The notes beneath the pieces are model-generated. The model did no database searches. It was not told where the DNA came from and saw only the letters and a program-made list of their open reading frames with translations. The position numbers and the translations under genes are program-made. Below are positions 1 to 5,983 of a stretch of DNA of 42,409 nucleotides, piece after piece; within the stretch, counting starts at the first letter, position 1; each line of letters opens with the position of its first letter. The stretch comes from a virus: positions 1-42,409 of IMG/VR virus record IMGVR_UViG_3300045107_000043. The stretch is one strand, 5' to 3'.

Positions 1-312
1 AGCGTCTGGGCCAGCGTCAGGGCCAGCGTCGGGGACAGCGTCTGGGCCAGCGTCAGGGACAGCGTCTGGGCCAGCGTCAGGGCCAGCGTCGGGGACAGCG
101 TCGGGGCCAGCGTCAGGGCCAGCGTCGGGGACAGCGTCTGGGCCAGCGTCGGGGACAGCGTCGGGGCCAGCGTCGGGGCCAGCGTCTGGGCCAGCGTCAG
201 GGACAGCGTCTGGGCCAGCGTCAGGGCCAGCGTCGGGGACAGCGTCTGGGCCAGCGTCAGGGACAGCGTCGGGGACAGCGTCAGGGCCAGCGTCTGGGCC
301 AGCGTCGGGGAC
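1..312 (+). repeat. 12-bp tandem array, left part (26 units)
   Basis: There are 26 contiguous units of the form AGCGTC-N-GGG-N-C. Base 7 is T, A or G (Trp, Arg or Gly) and base 11 is C or A (Ala or Asp); the other ten bases are identical in every unit. Reading W/R/G plus A/D, the order is WA RA GD WA RD WA RA GD GA RA GD WA GD GA GA WA RD WA RA GD WA RD GD RA WA GD. The array ends in a degenerate unit, SVYG, at 313-324. Blocks 1-60 and 205-264 are identical over five units, which points to spread by slippage or unequal exchange. Confidence 0.97.
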
Positions 313-954
313 AGCGTCTATGGTTCTCATGACGCCGGATGGCTTTCATTTTACGATTATTTTCGAGAGGCCGGTGGACTGGTAAGTGAAACCGAGAAGT
401 TGATGGGCTTATTCATGCTGGCCCGCTCGGCCGGCTGGGCGATACCTCACCAGCGAATATGCTGGGTCTCTGAGCGCCATCATGTGCTCGAAAGGGACCA
501 GCGCGGCCGCCTGCATTGCCCCACAGGTCCGGCGGTTGTCTATCCAGATGGCTGGGCGATCTACGCGTTCAATGGAACGCGAGTTCCCGCACACTGGATC
601 GAGCAGCGCGATACGCTTGACCCGGCGGAGGTTCTGAAGGAGCGCAACGCCGAAGTGAAAGCGGCTGGCGCCGCGATCATCGGTTATGGCCGGATGTTCG
701 ACAAATGTAACGGCCGCGTCGTCGATGACAGCGGTTCGCCCGATATCGGGCAACTGGTGGAAATGACCATTCCAGGGCTGCCGCAGTCTGGTCGCTTCCT
801 CCGTGCGCTCTGCCCACGCAACGGCTGGATTTACGAAGGCGTCCCGCGCGTGTCCGACATCGACGGCCTTCCCATCGAAACGGCCATCGCCGCGCAGGCG
901 TGGCGGATCGGCGACCCGCAATCTGAATACGCGCACCCGCCGATGCGCACCTGA
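1..954 (+). CDS. DUF6745-like protein with tetrapeptide repeats, C-terminal part (gene continues from the right window end)
   Basis: The frame is open from base 1 and ends with TGA at 952-954, giving 317 codons. Codons 1-104 are 26 exact 12-bp units coding for Ser-Val-(W/R/G)-(A/D). After SVYG comes a non-repetitive domain of about 210 residues with SHDAGWLSFYDYF, LARSAGWAIP, ICWVSERHHVLERD and GPAVVYPDGWAIYAFNGTRVP. From memory these match the DUF6745 family, whose function is unknown and which often carries such SV-rich repeats. The N-terminal half of the same gene is at 41949-42409, so the full protein has at least about 460 residues. It sits in the early forward operon, followed after 22 bases by the next gene. 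An internal ATG at 400 is not the real start, because the repeat frame runs straight into the domain. Confidence 0.8.
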   Translation, partial: SVWASVRASVGDSVWASVRDSVWASVRASVGDSVGASVRASVGDSVWASVGDSVGASVGASVWASVRDSVWASVRASVGDSVWASVRDSVGDSVRASVWASVGDSVYGSHDAGWLSFYDYFREAGGLVSETEKLMGLFMLARSAGWAIPHQRICWVSERHHVLERDQRGRLHCPTGPAVVYPDGWAIYAFNGTRVPAHWIEQRDTLDPAEVLKERNAEVKAAGAAIIGYGRMFDKCNGRVVDDSGSPDIGQLVEMTIPGLPQSGRFLRALCPRNGWIYEGVPRVSDIDGLPIETAIAAQAWRIGDPQSEYAHPPMRT

Positions 955-976
955 CTTTCAAGCGAGGAGAAGTGAA

Positions 977-1348
977 GTGACGAACGTGACGAAGCGAGTG
1001 GTCGGAGCCCAGGGCGAGATCACCATTATCGAGTTGGTCGGCGCGACAGAGGCGGACCTGGCTGGTTTCAAGACGAAGCCCGCCGAACGCACCGCGAAGG
1101 GCTGGATCATCAGCCACAGCGAAAGCGGCCATCACCATGTCCTGACGGGCGGCGATGTGCTGGAGCGCGTCGATGGCGTGCCGGCCGGGATGCAGAAGCT
1201 CTACGCGCTGCTAGAAGAGCCCGCCGAGCTGATTCAGGACGCAGCGGTTCCGCACGACGGCTACAACCTCGCGCCCGGGATCTACGAATTTCGCATCGCC
1301 CGCGAGTTCGACCCGTTCGCCGAGCAGGCCCGTCGTGTCGCCGACTGA
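977..1348 (+). CDS. Conserved phage protein with HHH motif
   Basis: This is a 123-residue protein. The start is taken as GTG at 977 because GAGGAGA lies at 964-970 at normal spacing; an ATG further upstream in the same frame lies inside the previous gene. The protein begins TNVTKRVVGAQGEITIIEL and has the motif SESGHHHVL at about residues 46-54, then a conserved-looking end, GIYEFRIAREFDPFAEQARR. Three adjacent histidines in a small, probably beta-rich protein suggest metal binding, but this is inference. I recall similar proteins next to DUF6745 genes in other genomes, so the two may act together. No function is assigned. Confidence 0.7.
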   Translation: MTNVTKRVVGAQGEITIIELVGATEADLAGFKTKPAERTAKGWIISHSESGHHHVLTGGDVLERVDGVPAGMQKLYALLEEPAELIQDAAVPHDGYNLAPGIYEFRIAREFDPFAEQARRVAD

Positions 1349-1475
1349 CCGACGCGCGAGGGAGAGCTACGCGCTCTCCCTCATCACCCCGCGCCTCATC
1401 CTCACGGCCGCCGCGCTGCTGCCGCTGCTGTGGGCGCTGATCTGCGCGACGCTGGCGATCTCCGGAGAAAACTGA
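1335..1475 (+). CDS. Small single-pass membrane protein
   Basis: A 46-residue reading frame starts with GTG at 1335, overlaps the previous gene by 14 bases and ends one base before the exonuclease start at 1477. The N-terminus is charged (SPTDRRARESYA). It is followed by a hydrophobic segment at about residues 20-43 (LILTAAALLPLLWALICATL), which should span the membrane once, and a short tail SGEN. The fit between its neighbours and the clean membrane segment support a real gene, although it is short and I do not recognise a family. Confidence 0.55.
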   Translation: MSPTDRRARESYALSLITPRLILTAAALLPLLWALICATLAISGEN

Positions 1476-1476
1476 C

Positions 1477-2301
1477 ATGCTCGACACCCTGGGCCTCAGT
1501 GCCGAAGCGAAGGCCGCACGCCGTCACAGCATCGGCGGGTCGGACGCCAACATCATCATGTCCGGCGACGCCGACAAGCTGATCCGCCTCTGGCGCGAGA
1601 ATCGCGGCGAGGCGGAGCCGGAAGACCTGAGCGACAACCTCGCGGTCGTCATGGGCTCGTTCACCGAGCCGCTGAACGTCGCCTGGTTCGAGAAGCAGAC
1701 GGGCTATAATGTAACCCGGCGTGGCGAAGTCGTGAAATACGACAACGCCGGGCTGCCGATGAGCGCGACGCTGGACGGCTGGGTTGCCGATCCTGTCGGG
1801 CAGGACGTGAACGCAATCTTCGAGGCGAAGCACTGCGGCGTCCGCAACACAGACGCCGAGCTGTTCGAGCGCTACGTCCCGCAGCTCACGCACAACTGCA
1901 TCGTGGCCGGCGAGGCGCGCGCCTTCCTGTCCTGCTTCAAGGGCAACGGCGACTGGATGATGATGGAATACGCGCTGGATGACGATTACGCCGCCGCGCT
2001 GATCGAGGCGGAGCGCGCCTTCTGGGCCTGCGTCCAGTCCGGCGAGCCGCCCGCGCCGCTTCCGCCGCCGCCCGCGCCCAAGCCGGTGGGTGTCAAGGAA
2101 TACGACCTCACCGGCTCCAACGCATGGGCGTCGCTCTGCGCCGATTACCTCGAAACCATCCTTCCCGCCCAGCGGCACGAGCTGGCGAAGAAGGGCTTGA
2201 AGGAACTCGTGCCGGCGGACGCCAGCAAGTGTTTCGGGCACGGCGTCATCATCAATCGAGACAAGCGGGGCGCGCTGCGCTTCGCCACAGCAGGAGAATG
2301 A
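1477..2301 (+). CDS. YqaJ-type phage recombination exonuclease
   Basis: This 274-residue protein has the signature of the lambda-exonuclease/YqaJ family: SIGGSDANII near residues 18-26, GSFTEPLN at 60-67, an acidic residue in ATLDG (D100), EAK at 116-118 and a downstream glutamine in VPQLTHN (Q136). These form the usual D-ExK metal site of the PD-(D/E)XK fold. The enzyme would resect double-stranded ends 5' to 3', leaving a 3' strand for the RecT-type protein encoded directly downstream. A proline-rich linker follows at about residues 190-208. The gene overlaps or nearly abuts the next start, typical of a two-gene recombination module. Confidence 0.88.
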   Translation: MLDTLGLSAEAKAARRHSIGGSDANIIMSGDADKLIRLWRENRGEAEPEDLSDNLAVVMGSFTEPLNVAWFEKQTGYNVTRRGEVVKYDNAGLPMSATLDGWVADPVGQDVNAIFEAKHCGVRNTDAELFERYVPQLTHNCIVAGEARAFLSCFKGNGDWMMMEYALDDDYAAALIEAERAFWACVQSGEPPAPLPPPPAPKPVGVKEYDLTGSNAWASLCADYLETILPAQRHELAKKGLKELVPADASKCFGHGVIINRDKRGALRFATAGE

Positions 2302-2303
2302 TC

Positions 2304-3134
2304 ATGGGAGAACTGGCAGTCATTCAGCAGCGCCCGGCGCAACCCGCGCTGATCGCCTCGCTTTCGGACGTGGAGCGCGTAGCGACCAGCATGGCGCAGT
2401 CCGGCGCGTTCGGGGTCAAAGACCCGCACACCGCTCTGATCCTGTGCCTGATCGCACATGAGGAAGGCCGGAGCCCGGTTGCGGCGGCGCGGGATTACCA
2501 CGTGATCCAAGGGACGCCGGCCAAAAAGGCTGACGCCATGCTCCGCGACTTCATCGCAGGCGGAGGCCGCGTCGTCTGGAACAAGCTCGACGACGAATGC
2601 GCCGAGGCGACGTTCACGCATCCGCAGGGCGGCGAGGTGACGATCAACTGGACGATGGCCCGCGCCGCGAAGGCCGGGCTCGGCGGCAAGGACATGTGGA
2701 AGAAATTTCCGCGCCAGATGCTGCGCAGCCGCGTCGTGAGCGAAGGCATCCGCACCGTGTTCCCCGGCGCGACCTCCGGCCTCTACGTCCCCGAAGAGGT
2801 GATGGACTTCGACGACAAGCCGGCGCGCCCCACGCCGCCTGTCCCGCAGGCGAAACGCGCCCGCGACCTGTCGCCGGAACGGCGCGAGAGCGATCAGCCC
2901 GCGTTCGAAATGGCGCAGCCGGACGAGGCGCGCGCCAAGGCGGAGTTCTGGGCCAACGGCTATATCGAGAGCCTGCGCGCGGCGGAGACAATCGAAGCGG
3001 TCGAGACCATCCGCGGCCTCAAGGCCAACCGCAGCGCGCTCGCCAAGCTCCAGCGCGAGCATCCCGACCTCTACGCCCGCGTGATCGAGGCCGACCCCGC
3101 CTCCGAGCCCGCGCAGAGCGAGGCGGCGGAATAG
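2304..3134 (+). CDS. RecT-family single-strand annealing protein
   Basis: This 276-residue protein is partner to the upstream exonuclease. The start is set at ATG 2304 because AGGAG (2292-2296) is 7 bases upstream; ATG 2298 would be only one base away. The core has the RecT-type features VKDPHTALILCLIAHEEG, the DYHVIQGTPAKKADAML segment and WKKFPRQMLRSRVVSEGIR, followed by GLYVPEEV. The C-terminal third is rich in proline, glutamate and alanine and probably disordered. The protein would anneal the single strands made by the exonuclease, for phage recombination or concatemer formation. Annotation as RecT rests on motif recall and on its neighbour. Confidence 0.8.
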   Translation: MGELAVIQQRPAQPALIASLSDVERVATSMAQSGAFGVKDPHTALILCLIAHEEGRSPVAAARDYHVIQGTPAKKADAMLRDFIAGGGRVVWNKLDDECAEATFTHPQGGEVTINWTMARAAKAGLGGKDMWKKFPRQMLRSRVVSEGIRTVFPGATSGLYVPEEVMDFDDKPARPTPPVPQAKRARDLSPERRESDQPAFEMAQPDEARAKAEFWANGYIESLRAAETIEAVETIRGLKANRSALAKLQREHPDLYARVIEADPASEPAQSEAAE

Positions 3135-3151
3135 TTCACCAAGCGAGGGAG

Positions 3152-3176
3152 CCCGGCGGGCCAATAACCCGCCGGG
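3152..3176. promoter_or_regulatory. GC hairpin before the gene at 3184
   Basis: A perfect 9-bp inverted repeat, CCCGGCGGG and CCCGCCGGG, is separated by a 7-base loop (3161-3167). It lies between two forward genes. There is no T-run after it, so it is not a standard intrinsic terminator. Its 3' arm ends 7 bases before the ATG at 3184, so it could mask the ribosome site of that gene or attenuate the operon. Confidence 0.5.
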
Positions 3177-3183
3177 TGTGAAT

Positions 3184-3543
3184 ATGAGCGAAGCGCCAAG
3201 CTATTCGATCGCAACGCTGGTCGACATCAGCCGCATCCCGGAAGAGGCGATGCCCCGCTTTTTGGCGGAACTCCCCCACATTGTGTCAGCTGTTAGGGCT
3301 GCGCGCGAGGTGATCGAGGGCCTTTACGAGGCTACCGGAACGCCACCCTTGACACCCGCCGGTTGGCTGGACGTCATCGCCGATCATCGGTGGATCGACG
3401 ATGACAAGGGCGATGTTCGGTCCGGAATAACTCTTCGGCACGATGACGGATCGGAGCACCGACTTGTCTCGGTCGAGGGCAATTACAAGACGGGAAAGTT
3501 CACCGCGCACATCGACTTGCCGGACGAAGGGGCGGCCGCATGA
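3184..3543 (+). CDS. Hypothetical phage protein
   Basis: A protein of 119 residues from ATG 3184 (121 if GTG 3178 is used). The GTG lies just after the hairpin and the ATG six bases further; neither has a clear Shine-Dalgarno sequence. Recognisable segments are ISRIPEEAMPRFLAELP, LTPAGWLDVIADHRWIDDD and a beta-like C-terminus with SVEGNYKTGKFTAHIDLP. No family is recognised. It overlaps the next gene by ATGA at 3540-3543, so the two are translationally coupled. Confidence 0.65.
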   Translation: MSEAPSYSIATLVDISRIPEEAMPRFLAELPHIVSAVRAAREVIEGLYEATGTPPLTPAGWLDVIADHRWIDDDKGDVRSGITLRHDDGSEHRLVSVEGNYKTGKFTAHIDLPDEGAAA

Positions 3544-3734
3544 CCTATCCTCTCAACCCCGCCTCCGACGCCGCCGAACTCCGCCGCCTGTTCGCGCGCA
3601 GGGCTGCGATCGAAGCCGAGCTGCGCGCCGTGGACGCGAGAATCGCTGAGGCTGGCAACCGGCTGTGCGACGCGCAGCGGATGCCGCGCCTGCGCGGGTG
3701 GAGGTTGAAGCGAATGGTGGAGGTGGGGGCATGA
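3540..3734 (+). CDS. Small coiled-coil phage protein
   Basis: A 64-residue protein beginning MTYPLNPASDAAELRRLFARRA. Residues 11-45 are a run of Ala, Arg, Glu and Leu with helical heptad character (AIEAELRAVDARIAEAGNRL), followed by a basic end. It is linked by ATGA overlaps to the genes on both sides (3540-3543 and 3731-3734), which is good support for a short gene. Its role is unknown. Confidence 0.6.
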   Translation: MTYPLNPASDAAELRRLFARRAAIEAELRAVDARIAEAGNRLCDAQRMPRLRGWRLKRMVEVGA

Positions 3735-4192
3735 TCGGCTACGCAGATGCAACCGACATGGCCGCATGGGCGCGGGCGCGGATGCAGCGCCACCACGATT
3801 TCGTGATCGGCGAGCCCGCCTATCTACGTCGCTGGTGGATCATCCCGCGCAACGAACAGCAGAACGTGTATCTGCACGAAGGTCTGCGCGACGACGAAGA
3901 CCGCGCGCTGCATGATCACCCTTGGGATAACGTCTCGTATCTGCTGATCGGGCGGTATCGCGAGATCACGCCGGAGGGGGCGTTCATCCGTGAGGCGGGC
4001 TCGATCATCCGCCGAAAGGCGACTGACGCGCACCGGCTTGAACTTGTGGACGGACAGCCCTTCGTCTCGCTGTTCTTCACCGGACCGAAGGTTCGCGAGT
4101 GGGGATTCCACTGCCCACGCGGCTGGGTTCATTGGCGCGACTTCACCGCCGGCGAGAACGGCGAACTGGTTGGCAAGGGGTGCGGAGAATGA
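3731..4192 (+). CDS. Cupin-like phage protein
   Basis: A 153-residue protein starting at ATG 3731 in an ATGA overlap. It has a cupin-like pattern: HDHPWDNVSYLLIGRYRE with two closely spaced histidines, TDAHRLELVDGQPFVSLFFTGP in the middle, and a terminal WGFHCPRGWVHWRDF. The histidines of the first and last segments would form a metal site in a jelly-roll barrel. I recall close relatives in many phages annotated only as hypothetical or cupin-like. The reaction is unknown. Confidence 0.7.
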   Translation: MIGYADATDMAAWARARMQRHHDFVIGEPAYLRRWWIIPRNEQQNVYLHEGLRDDEDRALHDHPWDNVSYLLIGRYREITPEGAFIREAGSIIRRKATDAHRLELVDGQPFVSLFFTGPKVREWGFHCPRGWVHWRDFTAGENGELVGKGCGE

Positions 4193-4220
4193 CCGCCGCC
4201 GCCCGCTTCAAGGAGGGACG

Positions 4221-4475
4221 ATGAGCGACATCGCCGACCTCGCCCGCCGGTTCAGCCGCAAGCTGGAAATCGGCAAGGGGATGCAGCTCGCGCCGGCCTT
4301 CCGAGGGGAATTATATACTTGCCATATTCTGCATGATGCACGGTCTAATCGAAGCCCACCCATCCGATCCAGAAGGTTGGCGCTGGTCTCCGTTCGGCCT
4401 CGCTGTCCGCGCCGCAATCAGCAAAGCCACCCGTCAGGAAGGAGAGGCAAATGGCTGACACAGAACAACTCATAG
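4221..4475 (+). CDS. Possible frameshifted small gene, first frame
   Basis: ATG 4221 follows GGAGGGACG and opens a frame that begins MSDIADLARRFSRKLEIGKG and continues MQLAPAFR to about residue 28. After the GGGG run at 4305-4308 the product turns into a basic sequence that does not look like a natural protein (SPPIRSRRLALVSVRPRCPRR). Loss of one G would join this start to the frame of the next entry, giving FRGNYILAIFCMMHGLIEAHP. I think the two are one gene, but the sequence as given has them in different frames. A tiny frame of 11 codons (4189-4224) lies just upstream and is probably not a gene. Confidence 0.4.
   Translation: MSDIADLARRFSRKLEIGKGMQLAPAFRGELYTCHILHDARSNRSPPIRSRRLALVSVRPRCPRRNQQSHPSGRRGKWLTQNNS
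4333..4458 (+). CDS. Second half of the possible frameshifted gene
   Basis: A 41-codon frame from ATG 4333 reads MMHGLIEAHPSDPEGWRWSP, then FGLAVRAAISKATRQ, and ends in the ATGGCTGA overlap with the next gene, the same junction used elsewhere in this operon. The segment GWRWSPFGLAVRAAI looks like the conserved end of a small phage protein. It is either a short gene of its own or the C-terminus of the gene starting at 4221. The bases around 4309-4335 are unusually AT-rich and could hold an internal promoter instead of coding sequence. Confidence 0.4.
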   Translation: MMHGLIEAHPSDPEGWRWSPFGLAVRAAISKATRQEGEANG

Positions 4476-4948
4476 CGCTGGCTGAACGTGTCGAGCGGGC
4501 GGAAGGGCCGGATCGGGAGCTTGATGCGCTGATCGAGGTCGCTGTGTTCGGCTTTCCGCAGAGAGCCTACGATCAGGCTAACGGCTTGAGAAACAGGGGC
4601 GCGGACCCGCTTGATAAGATGCTATGGCTGAAGAATTGGGGAGTGCCGCGCTACAGCGCTTCACTGGACGCCGCGATGACGCTGGTTCCGGAGGGGTGGC
4701 GCGTCGGCTTCGAGCAGGGATCGCGCTTCGACCATGCTCCGGAAATGTGCATGGCGTGGGTGTGGCCGTTTGCAAGCGAATATGATCCCGATTGGCAGCT
4801 CGGTCAGGAGGGGCAGCAGAGCAATCCGGATGCCCAGAAGGGCTACGCCGCCACGCCCGCGCTCGCACTATGCGCAGCGTCCCTCCGCGCAATGGCTGAA
4901 CAGAAAGGCGAGCCCGCCCGCGCAGCCCTCAAGGAGCAACCGAAATGA
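4451..4948 (+). CDS. Phage ABA-sandwich domain protein
   Basis: A 165-residue protein. The stretch YSASLDAAMTLVPEGWRVGF and the later YAATPALALCAASLRAMAE are the pattern I associate with the phage ABA sandwich domain, a small alpha/beta domain common in phage early regions with no known activity. The N-terminal 45 residues look helical. It starts inside the ATGGCTGA overlap (4451-4458) and ends in ATGA with the next gene. Confidence 0.7.
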   Translation: MADTEQLIALAERVERAEGPDRELDALIEVAVFGFPQRAYDQANGLRNRGADPLDKMLWLKNWGVPRYSASLDAAMTLVPEGWRVGFEQGSRFDHAPEMCMAWVWPFASEYDPDWQLGQEGQQSNPDAQKGYAATPALALCAASLRAMAEQKGEPARAALKEQPK

Positions 4949-5127
4949 CCCCTCATTACTGCCCTTGCACGCCCTGCCCGATCTGCTCGCCCGGAGTTTA
5001 TCAACCTACTGTGCTTCAACGTGGCTGTATTTGCCCGCCTACGAGCGAGCAGACGTGTCAGGCGGATTATTGTCCGCGTCAGCCGTCTCTGGGGCGCAGA
5101 CTTGCGAAGGACCAACCCCATGCCTGA
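4945..5127 (+). CDS. Cysteine-rich small protein
   Basis: A 60-residue protein with eight cysteines, six in two clusters: CPCTPCPIC at residues 6-14 and GCIC near 27-30, followed by two more in TCQADYC. The pattern suggests one or two zinc sites or a redox role. It starts in an ATGA overlap and ends 8 bases inside the next gene, so gene order supports it. No family is recognised. Confidence 0.5.
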   Translation: MTPHYCPCTPCPICSPGVYQPTVLQRGCICPPTSEQTCQADYCPRQPSLGRRLAKDQPHA

Positions 5128-5611
5128 ACACCCCTCTGCGGTCAGCCCTGAACAGGTGGCGCGGCTGAGAGAGCTTCTGGCGAAGGCGACGCCGGGACCG
5201 TGGTCGATCTATGAGCATTCCGCTCGCGATCTCAATGCGGTCATGGAGGAGCTTTTCTATCAGGCAAGTCAAACCGAAGATCGCCAAGATAAGCTATGGC
5301 TGCTGAACGCGGACGGAAAATGTCCCGGTCTAACTGGCTGTGGCCCGACCTCCGCTGCTAACGCCGCCTTAATCACCGAAGCCGTCAACGCCCTCCCCGC
5401 CCTCCTCAACCAGATCGAGGCGATGCGGAGCGCGTTGGAGGCGGCGGACAGAATAATCGAGAACACCATCGTCGAAAACGATGGTCCGAACCGCGTCCAC
5501 TGGCGGGGCCATATTATAGAGGGGGTTGCTGCCGACATGGTGCATTCCACCCTCAGGACGTTCCAAAAACTTGCCCGCGCCGCCCTCCTCGGAGTATCCT
5601 CCAATGGCTGA
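5120..5611 (+). CDS. Ea22-like phage protein
   Basis: A 163-residue protein from ATG 5120. The beginning VARLRELLAKATPGPWSIYE and the later ANAALITEAVNALPALLNQIEAMRSALEAAD are the pattern of the variable Ea22-like early phage proteins, which combine a short N-terminal motif with a helical domain. No function is known. It overlaps the preceding Cys-rich gene and ends in the ATGGCTGA junction with the next. Confidence 0.65.
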   Translation: MPEHPSAVSPEQVARLRELLAKATPGPWSIYEHSARDLNAVMEELFYQASQTEDRQDKLWLLNADGKCPGLTGCGPTSAANAALITEAVNALPALLNQIEAMRSALEAADRIIENTIVENDGPNRVHWRGHIIEGVAADMVHSTLRTFQKLARAALLGVSSNG

Positions 5612-5837
5612 GGTTGAAGAACTGGCGCGGAAGCTGACGAAGGCTCAGCGGGAAGCGATTCTAGGCGCTTGCACGACGCATCCGAGTATCGGTGGACAGC
5701 CTTTTGTCACCGTCCATTTTGCAGGCGAGCCGTGGCCGGAAGGCATTGCTCAGTTTGTCAGCTTGCGGACGGATCGCCTCACCTCCCTCGGCCTCCAGGT
5801 CCGCGCCCACCTTCAGCAGGAGAGAAGTGATGGCTGA
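5604..5837 (+). CDS. Small phage protein, possibly DNA-binding
   Basis: A 77-residue protein starting MAEVEELARKLTKAQREAIL inside the ATGGCTGA junction. The first 25 residues look like a helix pair of the kind seen at the start of small phage regulators (LTKAQREAIL), and the end RTDRLTSLGLQVRAHLQQ is helical. A third ATGGCTGA junction at 5830-5837 begins a 13-codon frame (ending about 5871) that is probably too short to be a gene. Confidence 0.55.
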   Translation: MAEVEELARKLTKAQREAILGACTTHPSIGGQPFVTVHFAGEPWPEGIAQFVSLRTDRLTSLGLQVRAHLQQERSDG

Positions 5838-5868
5838 GCCCCAACCTGTCACCGAATCCCGAAAAACC

Positions 5869-5891
5869 TAACACGTCCGCGTGACGTGTTA
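5869..5891. terminator. Hairpin after the forward operon
   Basis: A 9-bp inverted repeat, TAACACGTC and GACGTGTTA, has a 5-base loop (5878-5882). It lies after the last clear gene of the forward operon. There is no T-run on either side, so termination would have to be Rho-dependent or the stem may have another role. The small membrane frame at 5903 lies beyond it. Confidence 0.4.
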
Positions 5892-5902
5892 AGGGTGCGC
5901 GC

Positions 5903-5983
5903 ATGACCTACCGCTCCGGCCTCTGGTTCGGCTTCCTGCTATTCGCGGCCGCAACGCTCGCCGGGATCGCGCTCTTCACCTAG
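5903..5983 (+). CDS. Very small membrane protein
   Basis: A 26-residue frame beginning MTYRSGLWFGFLLFAAATLA and ending with GIALFT is almost entirely one membrane segment after a short polar start. Its TAG stop (5981-5983) shares the palindrome CTAG with the stop of the convergent tail spike gene, so the two genes meet tail to tail with no gap. The clean hydrophobic segment and neat junction support it, but it is very short. Confidence 0.45.
   Translation: MTYRSGLWFGFLLFAAATLAGIALFT

Noticed and set aside
1-312. CRISPR array
   Set aside because: The units are 12 bp, contiguous and coding, with no spacers and no cas genes.
1-312. Adenine-directed mutagenesis of the array
   Set aside because: Variable bases include T/A/G and C/A, but other adenines in the unit are fixed and no reverse transcriptase is present.
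3152-3176. Intrinsic terminator
   Set aside because: Strong stem but no T-run, and it lies within an operon just before a gene start.
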